Of a DNA stretch of 64,000 nucleotides, positions 41,969 through 50,484 are shown piece after piece. The stretch comes from Gordoniibacillus chartarius (lineage in GTDB: Bacteria; Bacillota; Bacilli; Paenibacillales; NBRC-103111): positions 1-64,000 of the forward strand of contig NZ_JBHLWN010000107.1 of assembly GCF_042432825.1 (NCBI RefSeq). The letters are read 5' to 3'. The translations under genes were made by a program, and so were the position numbers. Below the pieces are notes generated by a model. It did no database searches, had not been told where the DNA came from, and saw only the letters and a program-made list of their open reading frames with translations. Each line of letters starts with the position of its first letter. Position 1 is the stretch's first letter.

Positions 41969-43477
41969 TTATTTCTTACTTTGCGCCCATGCGTCAAGCT
42001 GCTTCTGCTTCTCCGCGATAATCTTCTCGATCCCGGCGGATTTAAGCTTGGACATAAATTCCGGCAGCACCTTATCCGGGTCGACGCTCCCCGTTTCAAG
42101 CGGAAGCTTGTATTGAGTAATGACGTTGGAAACCGCAGCATACTCCGCCTTCACCGCAGAGGCGTCGAAGGTAAAGCCAAGCGCCTTCGATTTAACCGCC
42201 GATTTGTTGAATTGGTCCATCTTCTCCCAAATCTTCGGGTCCTCACCGTTAAACACATAAGACAGGAATTGATTGCCGAACAAGTAGCCCATATTTAAGC
42301 TGTAACCTGAAGTTTTCGCATCTATGCCTGCAGGATAGTCGATCACGTTATCGGATTTGACAACGTAATGCTTCTCGGCAATGCCCCAATCCAACAGATT
42401 CACGATATCCTTGTCGGTATACATCAAATTCAGGAAGTCCATCGCTTTGTCCGGAGTCTTGGAGTTGATCGGTATGCCCCACATGATATTCGTCACATTC
42501 GTCGTTGTGGACACCGGCTGTACCAGATTCGCCGTCACAACCGGCACCCCGCTGCTCTTCGACTCCTGCTGCTCAAATCCCGGCTTCATATTCGATAAAT
42601 AAGCGAACCCGCGATTCGACTTCAGCAAATCGAACTGAGACGTTTTGTTGGTTGCCGCGTCCTTCAGGATCAAACCGGCGGAATACCAGCTGCGCATCTT
42701 CTTGACGAACTCGGCATATTCCTGCGTTTCGTATAAATTCACGACCTTGAGGTTATTATCGTAATTAGGAAGTATACCCATCGAGTCGCCCAGCATATCA
42801 AACCAACGGTAGGAGTCAAGCATCGTTCTGCCGATGTTGCCCGGAACGAGAGGAGTGAGATTCGGCTCCTTTTCTTTGATCAGCTTCAATGTCGCTTCTA
42901 CATCGTCAAGCGTGCGGATTTTGCTGACATCAATATTGTACTTATCGACGAGATCCTTCCGCATCGTTAAGCCTTGGCTGGCAGCAAAGTCTCGAATCGT
43001 AGGGATAGCGTACGTTGACCCGCCGATTTGCGCAGCATTCAGATAAGCCGGATCCATCGATTTCTTAATCCCTTGACCGTTACTCTCAAGCAGCTTATCC
43101 AATGCGACGATCTGGCCCTTGGCAACCAAGCCGCTATAGAGGTTACTCGTGATGACCATGAGATCGAGCTTCTCGTTACTGCTTAGCATCAAATTCACTT
43201 GCTGCTCCCAGTTCCCGAAGCTGATCGGTGTCAGCTTTACCGTGGCATTGATTTTCTGCTGAGAGATCTTATTGATGGCCTCTTGCACGGCGGACAAATC
43301 TTTCGGTACCGAACCGAAAATCGGGTAGGCAACGTTCAATTCCGCCGTCTTCCCCGATTGGTTCGCTGCAGCATCTCCCGCCGCAGTAGCTCCGCCTGTG
43401 TTATTCCCGCCGCAAGCGGCTAAGAAGAGCATAGAACCGATAACGAGTGCGCTTGCCGCAGTAAATCTCTTCTTCAT
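41969..43477 (-). CDS. Sugar ABC transporter solute-binding lipoprotein, second set
   Basis: The 502-aa lipoprotein has a clear lipobox 'LFLAACGGNN' after a basic start 'MKKRFTAA'. The mature protein is an extracellular binding protein of the type used with LplB/LplC permeases ('LNVAYPIFGSVPKDLSAVQE', 'GIPINSKTPDKAMDFLNLMY'). It feeds the permeases at 37558-39392. It lies 97 bp before the GH2 start and downstream of the YesM/YesN pair, which likely controls its production. GGGGGAG precedes the ATG. Confidence 0.9.
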   Translation of the reverse strand: MKKRFTAASALVIGSMLFLAACGGNNTGGATAAGDAAANQSGKTAELNVAYPIFGSVPKDLSAVQEAINKISQQKINATVKLTPISFGNWEQQVNLMLSSNEKLDLMVITSNLYSGLVAKGQIVALDKLLESNGQGIKKSMDPAYLNAAQIGGSTYAIPTIRDFAASQGLTMRKDLVDKYNIDVSKIRTLDDVEATLKLIKEKEPNLTPLVPGNIGRTMLDSYRWFDMLGDSMGILPNYDNNLKVVNLYETQEYAEFVKKMRSWYSAGLILKDAATNKTSQFDLLKSNRGFAYLSNMKPGFEQQESKSSGVPVVTANLVQPVSTTTNVTNIMWGIPINSKTPDKAMDFLNLMYTDKDIVNLLDWGIAEKHYVVKSDNVIDYPAGIDAKTSGYSLNMGYLFGNQFLSYVFNGEDPKIWEKMDQFNKSAVKSKALGFTFDASAVKAEYAAVSNVITQYKLPLETGSVDPDKVLPEFMSKLKSAGIEKIIAEKQKQLDAWAQSKK

Positions 43478-43618
43478 ATTACTCCCCCATTAGCATATTG
43501 TGTTTCACTCTTTGAAACCGGTCATCCGGTGCCAGCAGTGAAGTTATTTATATTTTACTTTCGCTCCGGCTGCGGCTCTGCTCCGTTAACGACTTTTCGC
43601 TATGCATTTGCCGACTAC

Positions 43619-45226
43619 CTAAACCCGCCCGGATTGCTGGTGCGCTTGACGATATTCATTCGGATTCATATCGGTATGCTTCTTAAACATCCGGGAGAAA
43701 TGCGAGAAGTTCGCATACCCGATATGCGATGCGACGGCGCTGATCGGCATATCGGTCTTGGCCAGCAGCTCCTGCGCAAGCTTGAGCCTCTCCTGAAAGA
43801 GGTAATCGGAAATCGCCATTCCCGTCTCTTTCTTGAAGATTCGCGTTAAATAATCCGGATTCAAGAATACGTGGCTTGCGATGTCTTCACGCGACAAATC
43901 CTCGGCGATATGGCGTTTAATGAAGCTCATGACCCGGTTGACCACACTTTGCGATTGCTCCACCGTTTCCACATATGCCACGGCCCTGCCGACAGCATGA
44001 TCCATCCATGAGACCAGATCGGTCACGGTACGAGTCGCATGTGCGGAGTAATCCAGCGATAACGGATCGCTAAACAATTGATGCGCTTGAATGCCTTTGT
44101 CCTGAAGACCTACATAGATCATTTGTTGAAAATCCTGATAAAATTGTTGAAGCCACTTTGCATCCATGGCGTTCTGTTGAACCATGCGGTCCAAATAAGT
44201 GGTCGCTTCGCGGAGCACCTTCCTGTATTCCCCTTCCTTCAGCATGACGGCCCATACCCCCATATCCGGGAGCTCTTGAAGGGAGGCTTGTAATGGAACA
44301 CCGGAAACTTGGAAAACCTTATTATTGTAAGCCACATTGTTTTTCTCATCATCACGCAGCCGGTTGACCATCCCCACCATGTCGTGACCATGCACGGTTT
44401 CCCCGATATAGCAGGAAAGATCGCAATAAAAGTACCGTTTGCAGGCCTCAATATAGCGTTCACAAGCTTGTTTCAAGGACCGTTCATAACCGGCCCCGCT
44501 TTCTTCCGCGTGTAATATAACCAGCAGCCTTCCGCTGCCCAGCGATATGACTTGTCCGCTTCGATTGCGTCCCGCCATCGATTCTTCGGCGGCATTCTTA
44601 AGGGCATACTCCATAATTTTCTCATCGCGCAAAGTTAACGGCTTATGCCATCTCTGAACACTTATGAGTACAGGTACAAAAGACATGGCATCATCGTAGG
44701 GAATGTTGCGTTCCGTCGCGGCACTTCTGATGGCTTCCGCCCGGGGAGGAATCGCCTGGTGGATAATGTCGAGCCAAAACCGTTCGATCAGCATCGGCTG
44801 ATGCTGAACCCAGAACTGCCCATATTGACTGAACTGAACGATTTCCGAATCCTTGTGAATTTTTTCTATCGCTTTGTGTATGGTCTTCTCCAGCTCGGCG
44901 AACGGGATCGGCTTGAGAATGTAATCCAGGCTCCCCAGCTGGAGAGCTTGCTTCGCATATTTGAAATCGGCATGGCAAGTAAGGAATATCGTTGCCGTAC
45001 GAGGGTACCTCTCTCTCACCCACTCCGCCAGCTCCAGGCCGGTAGCCTGCGGCATCTCAATGTCGCAAAGCATAATATCAATACGTTCGCTTTCGAATAC
45101 GTCCTTGGCCTGTTTAACCGTAGAAGCCGAGTATACGGCCGTGATCCCCAGCTTCTGCCAGTTAACCCCGGAGCGGACACCCTCAATGGCATGAATTTCA
45201 TCATCCACGATGAGAAGCTGCATCAT
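43619..45226 (-). CDS. YesN-type response regulator (REC-AraC)
   Basis: The 535-aa protein has an N-terminal receiver ('LLIVDDEIHAIEGVRSG', phospho-acceptor Asp in 'IMLCDIEMPQATG', 'YILKPIPF'), a long middle region and C-terminal AraC helix-turn-helix motifs ('REDIASHVFLNPDYLTRIFK', 'ISAVASHIGYANFSHFSRMF'). It pairs with the histidine kinase encoded directly upstream, with a 26-bp overlap. It should activate the downstream binding-protein gene in response to an extracellular sugar, as known for Paenibacillus YesMN systems; the target is inferred from position. Confidence 0.93.
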   Translation of the reverse strand: MMQLLIVDDEIHAIEGVRSGVNWQKLGITAVYSASTVKQAKDVFESERIDIMLCDIEMPQATGLELAEWVRERYPRTATIFLTCHADFKYAKQALQLGSLDYILKPIPFAELEKTIHKAIEKIHKDSEIVQFSQYGQFWVQHQPMLIERFWLDIIHQAIPPRAEAIRSAATERNIPYDDAMSFVPVLISVQRWHKPLTLRDEKIMEYALKNAAEESMAGRNRSGQVISLGSGRLLVILHAEESGAGYERSLKQACERYIEACKRYFYCDLSCYIGETVHGHDMVGMVNRLRDDEKNNVAYNNKVFQVSGVPLQASLQELPDMGVWAVMLKEGEYRKVLREATTYLDRMVQQNAMDAKWLQQFYQDFQQMIYVGLQDKGIQAHQLFSDPLSLDYSAHATRTVTDLVSWMDHAVGRAVAYVETVEQSQSVVNRVMSFIKRHIAEDLSREDIASHVFLNPDYLTRIFKKETGMAISDYLFQERLKLAQELLAKTDMPISAVASHIGYANFSHFSRMFKKHTDMNPNEYRQAHQQSGRV

Positions 45227-46976
45227 CTTCGCTGTCCCCTTTCAAACGTTCCGAATCATAAGGCAGCCTGATCTCCACTACCGCACCTTGCGGAAATCCG
45301 TTATAGCAGGAGATCGACGCTTTTCCCCCATACAATAGCTGCAGCCTCTTCCGGACGTTCCAAATTCCGATATGCTCCCCTTGCTCGTCGATCACGGTAT
45401 GACCGGACCGAATCTCCGATAATACGTGTTCCGAGAACCCTTTTCCCGTGTCACGAATGACGATCTCAAGGAAAGGCTCAACTCCCGTTTCATTGAGATC
45501 GATGGAAACGGAAATATGAACCGCTTCATCCAGCGTTACACTATGCTTGATCGAATTTTCCAGAATCGATTGAATCACAAGCGGCGGTATGAGAACGTTC
45601 CCCAAAAAATCCGGTGCATCAATCGAGCAAGTGAGGCTGCCCGGAAACCGCAGCTCTTGAATTCGCACATAGTTGCGAACGTGCTGGAGCTCCTCCTGCA
45701 AGGATACGAACGTTAAATTGCTCTGAAACATGAACCGGAAATAGCGGACCAAGCATAGGGTCATTTCCTGAATCAATTCGTAATTTTTCACTTGAGCCAA
45801 GTTGAACAAAATGTTCAGCGAATTCATGAAAAAATGCGGATTGATCTGAAGCTGTAAATGTTGAAGCTCCGCCTTTTGTTTATTCAGCTGCTCCTCATAC
45901 ACATGAATTTTTAATTCCTCGATCTGAGTCATCATATTGTTGAACGTTTGGTTCACCAGTTGAATTTCGTCGGAAGTCCGGTAAGGCTCAATGCGAACGT
46001 TGACATTCCCGTCGTTAATCCTCCTCATCACCGCAATCAAACGCTTTAACGGAACAAGCAAAATATGACGAAGGAGGAACAGGCTGATCGGCAGCAATCC
46101 AATGGATATGATTGAAATTAATAAGGTAAGCCGCGATAAATTCGGCAGGTTCTGCAGCATCTGTCTTTCCGGAATGACTGCAGCCAGGCTGAAATTTCCT
46201 TCCTGGGAAGATTCCCCGACGACAAGCCAACTATTCTTGCGGCCGGTCATATAATATTGGCTAAATCCCTTTGCGAAATCGATTTCCGTATCGGCTAGCG
46301 CCTTCGTACTCACCATGGGCACCCCCGCCGCAGTCACGAGCAAGGCACTTCCTTCCTTGCCCAAATCAATCAAATTAAGCGGTATGAGCAGCGTCTTCAT
46401 ATTGACCCAAGCCCCCATATATAGATCGCCGGACCGCAGAACTCGCAATGCATAGTAGTCTAGCCCGACTTTGCGTACAAACCAACGGCTGCCGTCCGTC
46501 TCCGAAAAGCTCGGATTGCCGCTTAACAATTGCTGCAGCTCCTGCTCCACTTGATCTCTCTCGGCAAATTCGATATTCGATTTAAAGACATTCAACAAGT
46601 CACGCCGGGAGCGGGAATAGACAAAAAAAGCATCGATGGATTTATATAGAATAATATCGCTCGATAATTTATTGGAAATACTATGCTTGGCGAGCTGATA
46701 CTCATCTTCCGAATTAGGGGTGTTCATGGATTGAATATCGTAATCGGAAGTCATTAGGCCGATGAGATTGCGGTCTGCGTCTCTGAGCTGCGTGTCGATC
46801 TGCCCCATATATAAAGAAATTAAATTTTTATTGGATAAAGCCACTTGATTGTGCACGACGCTAATTCCATAAAAATTATTGTATAGCATCAGCGAAATGA
46901 GCGGCACCGTCACAAGCAATAGTCCCGCTACGAGCTTGAAACGAATCGAATTCCATGAAATGCGCGGGACCTTCAT
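45201..46976 (-). CDS. YesM-type sensor histidine kinase
   Basis: The 591-aa membrane kinase has helix 1 at about 12-34 ('FKLVAGLLLVTVPLISLMLY'), an extracellular sensing region of ~250 residues, helix 2 near 285-310 ('LTLLISIISIGLLPISLFLL'), a HAMP segment, the phospho-acceptor His in 'LQINPHFFMNSLNILFNLAQ' and an ATPase domain ('SILENSIKHS', 'VIRDTGKGFSEHVL', 'GIWNVRKRLQLLYGG'). All kinase boxes are present. It overlaps the response regulator gene by 26 bp. Expected signal: a sugar or a binding protein loaded with one. Confidence 0.94.
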   Translation of the reverse strand: MKVPRISWNSIRFKLVAGLLLVTVPLISLMLYNNFYGISVVHNQVALSNKNLISLYMGQIDTQLRDADRNLIGLMTSDYDIQSMNTPNSEDEYQLAKHSISNKLSSDIILYKSIDAFFVYSRSRRDLLNVFKSNIEFAERDQVEQELQQLLSGNPSFSETDGSRWFVRKVGLDYYALRVLRSGDLYMGAWVNMKTLLIPLNLIDLGKEGSALLVTAAGVPMVSTKALADTEIDFAKGFSQYYMTGRKNSWLVVGESSQEGNFSLAAVIPERQMLQNLPNLSRLTLLISIISIGLLPISLFLLRHILLVPLKRLIAVMRRINDGNVNVRIEPYRTSDEIQLVNQTFNNMMTQIEELKIHVYEEQLNKQKAELQHLQLQINPHFFMNSLNILFNLAQVKNYELIQEMTLCLVRYFRFMFQSNLTFVSLQEELQHVRNYVRIQELRFPGSLTCSIDAPDFLGNVLIPPLVIQSILENSIKHSVTLDEAVHISVSIDLNETGVEPFLEIVIRDTGKGFSEHVLSEIRSGHTVIDEQGEHIGIWNVRKRLQLLYGGKASISCYNGFPQGAVVEIRLPYDSERLKGDSEDDAASHRG

Positions 46977-47000
46977 AGCTTCTCTCCTCCATGTGTAATG

Positions 47001-47029
47001 AAAAGACTGTCGAAGCAGGCTCGACAGTC
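47001..47029 (-). terminator. Terminator of the FGE-fold lipoprotein gene
   Basis: GACTGTCGA and TCGACAGTC form a 9-bp stem; TCTTTTC follows on the minus strand. It separates that gene from the YesM start. The stretch to 47180 has no gene. Confidence 0.7.
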
Positions 47030-47180
47030 CAACTCATCATCTTATTGTCGGTTCTTTTTTGCGATTCCTAAATCGAATTGTATCCCTACTGATATGGTAC
47101 CAAATTCAGCGATGTCACACTACCGTTTTGACGACAATAAATTATGCATTTCCCGACATCTTTACCGTTCATCGTCCCGT

Positions 47181-48029
47181 TTACTCGCTCCGGCTCACCC
47201 GAAAGCCTTGATCGGGGCCCAAGCCGCTAGCCTCGAACTTGCCCCGGAAGGATACCTCGCTGTTGCTGACGTCGCCCATCCATCCGCCGCCCTTCACAAC
47301 CCGCCAAGCACCGCTGCTGCTATCCAGGTCTCCGTACCAATTCCAGCACCATTCCCTTACGTTGCCTGACATATCGTAAATCCCTAACTCGTTGGGCTTC
47401 TGGAGACCGATCGTTTTTGTTTTATTTTTGTTGTTTTCTATGGCAGGCCAGCTCCAGTCTCCCGTTAGGATGTGATCTCCGGCGTTTTTCCAATACCATG
47501 CGACTTCATCCGCTTGATTGCTGCCGCTATAGGTGTAGCTCTTGCTCAGCTGGCCTCCGCCTGCCGCATATTCCCACTCCGCTTCCGTCGGCAGCCGGTA
47601 TCCGTTAGCTCCTGCACGGATCGTTACCGTCCATTGGATAGGATCGAATTCACTCCGGTTGTTCGGGTCTTTGTTATTCTTGTCTATGTGGTAATAAGGC
47701 TGTAAGCCCTCTTTGATACTCCTCTTATTGCAGTACTCAACAACGTCATACCAGCTTACCATTTCTACCGGCAAATGGTCGCCTTTGAAAGCCGACGGGT
47801 TGCTTCCCATGATCTCCTTCCACTCTTGTTGAGTAACCTCATATTGGCCGATATAGAAGCTCGATACGGTTGTACTTTTTCCAAAGTAGTTGGACTTGGT
47901 GTTCATGAATGTCCCCCCTTTCACAAACACGAGGCCCTTAAGATGTTCAGAATTTCCGTTTTCGTTTTGCGTACAAGCGCTGGCAATCACCATCATGGCG
48001 AATATGAGGCAAATGAATAGCTTTCTCAT
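47181..48029 (-). CDS. FGE/SUMF1-fold lipoprotein, no active-site cysteines
   Basis: The 282-aa protein is a lipoprotein ('MVIASACTQN' lipobox) with a formylglycine-generating-enzyme-type fold: 'FVKGGTFMNTKSN', 'FYIGQYEVTQQEWKEIMG', 'PVEMVSWYDVVEYCNKRS', 'YRLPTEAEWEYAAGGG', 'DMSGNVREWCWNWYG' and 'VVKGGGWMGD'. The cysteine pair that real FGE uses near the C-terminus is missing (the end reads 'VSFRGKFEASGLGPDQGFRV'), so sulfatase maturation is unlikely; a binding or structural role is more plausible. It lies just downstream of a secreted xylanase, divided by a terminator. Confidence 0.88.
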   Translation of the reverse strand: MRKLFICLIFAMMVIASACTQNENGNSEHLKGLVFVKGGTFMNTKSNYFGKSTTVSSFYIGQYEVTQQEWKEIMGSNPSAFKGDHLPVEMVSWYDVVEYCNKRSIKEGLQPYYHIDKNNKDPNNRSEFDPIQWTVTIRAGANGYRLPTEAEWEYAAGGGQLSKSYTYSGSNQADEVAWYWKNAGDHILTGDWSWPAIENNKNKTKTIGLQKPNELGIYDMSGNVREWCWNWYGDLDSSSGAWRVVKGGGWMGDVSNSEVSFRGKFEASGLGPDQGFRVSRSE

Positions 48030-48052
48030 ATAGATCTCCTTTTATGCGAATA

Positions 48053-48084
48053 GGAAAAAGTTGTAGGCCGTATCGGCCTACAAC
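48053..48084 (-). terminator. Terminator of xynA
   Basis: GTTGTAGGCCG and CGGCCTACAAC form an 11-bp stem with a 3-nt loop, followed on the minus strand by TTTTTCC. Confidence 0.85.
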
Positions 48085-48195
48085 CCGCCTCCGGCAACGT
48101 CAGAGGCCTTTCCGCAGCATGTAGGTTGCAGCGTAACGATATCAATACTGTTTACGGTTTGTTGTATGTCCGTTTTCCTGCTTGCAAGCGGCCTG

Positions 48196-48831
48196 TTACC
48201 ACACCGTTACATTCGATCTTCCGCTGCTTTGATATCCCTCTGTCGCCAGCACCTGGTAGGACCAGCTGCTTCCCAGATTCATTCCTTTACTCTTCCATGC
48301 GTTCACGTGGTTGCTGAAGGTGATCGCGGCGTTGCTTCCGGTCGGTCTCTTTGACTGACGGACACTCCAGAACTGTTGGAACGTCTGTGTGCCGTCAATG
48401 GAAGGGGCGTTATATCGCATAGTCGTATAAATGTCATAGGTGCCCCCGTCGCTCGTTACAGTGCCTTTAAACGTACCGGTAGGCCGATAAGTGCCCCAGC
48501 TATCAACGACGTAATATTCAATGAGGGAATTTCGCGTCCATCCGTAGAGAGTCAAATATCCGTTGCCGGACGGCTCCCAGATGCCCGCATTGTAATTAAT
48601 GACCCTGGTTGGCGATCCGGTGTTCCAGCCTTTGCCGACAACAAAATTCCCCGTGTTCGACCAAGTGACGCTGTAATTGCCGCCGGAGCCATTGACTGCA
48701 TTTACGGTCCCGCCGCCATCGGTCCAATTTTGCCAGTAATCTGTCGCTGCATTGGAGGTTGCCGCAAACAAGCTCATACTCATTGAAGCTGCCATCAATA
48801 CCGTTAAGAGTTTCTTCTTAAACTTAAACAT
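48196..48831 (-). CDS. xynA: Secreted GH11 endo-1,4-beta-xylanase
   Basis: The 211-aa protein has a signal peptide ('MFKFKKKLLTVLMAASMSMS', likely cut after 'SNA') and a family 11 xylanase domain of the usual ~185 residues. Recognisable parts are 'TDYWQNWTDGGGTVNAVNGS', 'YLTLYGWTRNSLIEYYVVDS' with the nucleophile Glu, 'FQQFWSVRQSKRPTG' and 'YQVLATEGYQSSGRSNVTVW' with the acid/base Glu. It closely resembles B. subtilis XynA. It degrades xylan outside the cell. AGGAGG precedes the ATG; the gene is monocistronic. Confidence 0.97.
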   Translation of the reverse strand: MFKFKKKLLTVLMAASMSMSLFAATSNAATDYWQNWTDGGGTVNAVNGSGGNYSVTWSNTGNFVVGKGWNTGSPTRVINYNAGIWEPSGNGYLTLYGWTRNSLIEYYVVDSWGTYRPTGTFKGTVTSDGGTYDIYTTMRYNAPSIDGTQTFQQFWSVRQSKRPTGSNAAITFSNHVNAWKSKGMNLGSSWSYQVLATEGYQSSGRSNVTVW

Positions 48832-48989
48832 AACTTACCTCCTCGTATAATTGGGTTGCCGCAACCCTACACGCTGCTTGACAGGTGAGTTTCTTTTCAC
48901 CTCCTCTCTAGGAAAATTATAGAAGGTAAGCGATTTCATTTCACTGAAGAAAATAAAGATAAAACCTTAAATTCTTTACATCCGTTGAA

Positions 48990-49023
48990 AAGAAAGAACG
49001 CCAATCGCAAGGATGTAGCGTTC
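48990..49023 (-). terminator. Possible terminator of the aldo/keto reductase gene
   Basis: GAACGC and GCGTTC can pair across a 16-nt loop, followed on the minus strand by TTTCTTTTC. Confidence 0.4.
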
Positions 49024-49045
49024 CGGCACGGCTATGATCGAACTG

Positions 49046-50035
49046 TTATCGAGGCGGAAGCGCACCTACCACCGGATGTGGTACGTACAGCTCTTCCAGA
49101 GACACGATTTCTTCAGGCGTTAATGTAACCGACAGCGCAGCTACCGCATCGTCAAGATGCGATGTTTTCGTTGCCCCGATAATAGGAGCAGTAACCGGTT
49201 GTTTCTGCAGCAGCCAGGCCAGCGCAATTTGGGCACGGGGAATGCCGCGTTGCCCGGAAATCCGCTCAAGCCGTTCCACAATCAGCCGATCTATATTCGC
49301 AGTCGCATCATATTTGCTTTTCTGGGCTTGATCGGTTTCGGAACGATGCGTTGTTTCCGACCAGCTGCGCGCCAATCGGCCGGAGGCGAGCGGACTGTAT
49401 GGAATGACGCCGATTTTTTCTTCCATGCATAGCGGGAGCATTTCTCTCTCTTCCTCACGGTACATGAGGTTGTAATGGTTCTGCATCGATACGAACCGGG
49501 TCCATCCATTCTTCTCAGCTACATGCAGAGCCTTTAGAAATTGCCAGGCGTACATGGCGGAGGCCCCTATGTATCTCGCCTTGCCCGCCTTCACCACATC
49601 ATGCAAGGCCTCCATCGTTTCTTCTATGGGCGTATCGTAATCCCAGCGATGGATTTGATACAGGTCTACATAATCGGTTCCCAGCCGCTGTAGGCTCTTA
49701 TCAATTTCACTCATAATGGCTTTGCGGGAAAGTCCGGCACCGTTAGGACCTTGATGCATGCGGAAATGAACCTTTGTAGCAATGACAATTTCATCCCGGT
49801 TGGCATAATCCTTTAAAGCCCTACCGACAATTTCTTCGCTTGCTCCGACCGAATAAATGTTTGCCGTATCAAAAAAATTGATTCCGAGCTCCAACGCTTT
49901 TCTAATAATAGGGCGACTCTGCTCTTCGTTAAGCACCCATGGATGAGTCCAGCGTTCGGCCACGCCAAAGCTCATGCAGCCAAGGCATATTCTGGATACA
50001 TCCAAGCCGGTATTTCCAAGCTTCACATATTGCAT
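49046..50035 (-). CDS. Aldo/keto reductase
   Basis: The 329-aa NADPH-dependent oxidoreductase has the AKR signatures 'MQYVKLGNTGLDVSRICLGC', the catalytic Asp and Tyr in 'FFDTANIYSVGASEEIVG', the Lys in 'IVIATKVHFRM', and 'YVDLYQIHRWDYDTPIEETM'. The C-terminal 'PVTAPIIGATKTSHLDDAV' is typical of the YajO/IolS-like group. It should reduce small aldehydes or sugars in the cytosol; the true substrate is unknown. It is transcribed alone. Confidence 0.94.
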   Translation of the reverse strand: MQYVKLGNTGLDVSRICLGCMSFGVAERWTHPWVLNEEQSRPIIRKALELGINFFDTANIYSVGASEEIVGRALKDYANRDEIVIATKVHFRMHQGPNGAGLSRKAIMSEIDKSLQRLGTDYVDLYQIHRWDYDTPIEETMEALHDVVKAGKARYIGASAMYAWQFLKALHVAEKNGWTRFVSMQNHYNLMYREEEREMLPLCMEEKIGVIPYSPLASGRLARSWSETTHRSETDQAQKSKYDATANIDRLIVERLERISGQRGIPRAQIALAWLLQKQPVTAPIIGATKTSHLDDAVAALSVTLTPEEIVSLEELYVPHPVVGALPPR

Positions 50036-50181
50036 ATCCGTTCTCCCCGCTTTCGTTTGGATATTCCCACCATGTACAGTTTACTCATTGGAGTTAACTC
50101 CAAGTCAATAGTAAAAAAGGAGAGGCGCTCCGCATTGTAAATATTTGTTTGGCAGACCTCCATCCCCCGCTGTATATAAAC

Positions 50182-50218
50182 AAAACGCAATCTTCTCATA
50201 ATGAGAGATTGCGTTTTT
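50182..50218. terminator. Bidirectional terminator
   Basis: AAACGCAATCTtCTCAT and ATGAGaGATTGCGTTT form a 15-16-bp stem, with A and T runs on both sides, just beyond the 56-aa gene. Confidence 0.85.
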
Positions 50219-50227
50219 ACCGGTAAG

Positions 50228-50398
50228 CTAAACTTCATTTTTGTAAATACCGTTTAAGTTTGGAGGAAATTCGGCAGCTTTCGTACTTGTCAATGACTGA
50301 GCTTCTTCAGTGAAATGATCATCGTTTTGCAGATTGTCTTTCTTATCCGCACGATTATCCGCTCGGTCGTGCTTCTCATCGGCGCTGTTTTTTGGCAA
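50228..50398 (-). CDS. Small hydrophilic 56-aa protein
   Basis: This short, strongly charged protein ('MPKNSADEKHDRADNRADKK' from a TTG start) has no hydrophobic segment and looks disordered or helical. The TTG at 50398 is chosen because GGAGGTGA lies 5 nt upstream; an ATG at 50425 would extend it by nine residues without a ribosome site. A terminator directly follows the stop, supporting a real transcript. No family is recognised; small proteins of this composition are common in spore formers. Confidence 0.65.
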   Translation of the reverse strand: MPKNSADEKHDRADNRADKKDNLQNDDHFTEEAQSLTSTKAAEFPPNLNGIYKNEV

Positions 50399-50484
50399 GA
50401 CACTCACCTCCATCATCTCCACCATAGTATGAGAAGGCGATTAGCATTTTATCCAAGCCGTGGTAAATGAATCGCATCGTTTAC

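Noticed and set aside
41872..42141. Longer GH2 start with 90 more residues
   Set aside because: The extra part overlaps the 3' end of the binding-protein gene, is rich in Arg and Ser without domain character, and the ribosome site and the domain begin at 41871.
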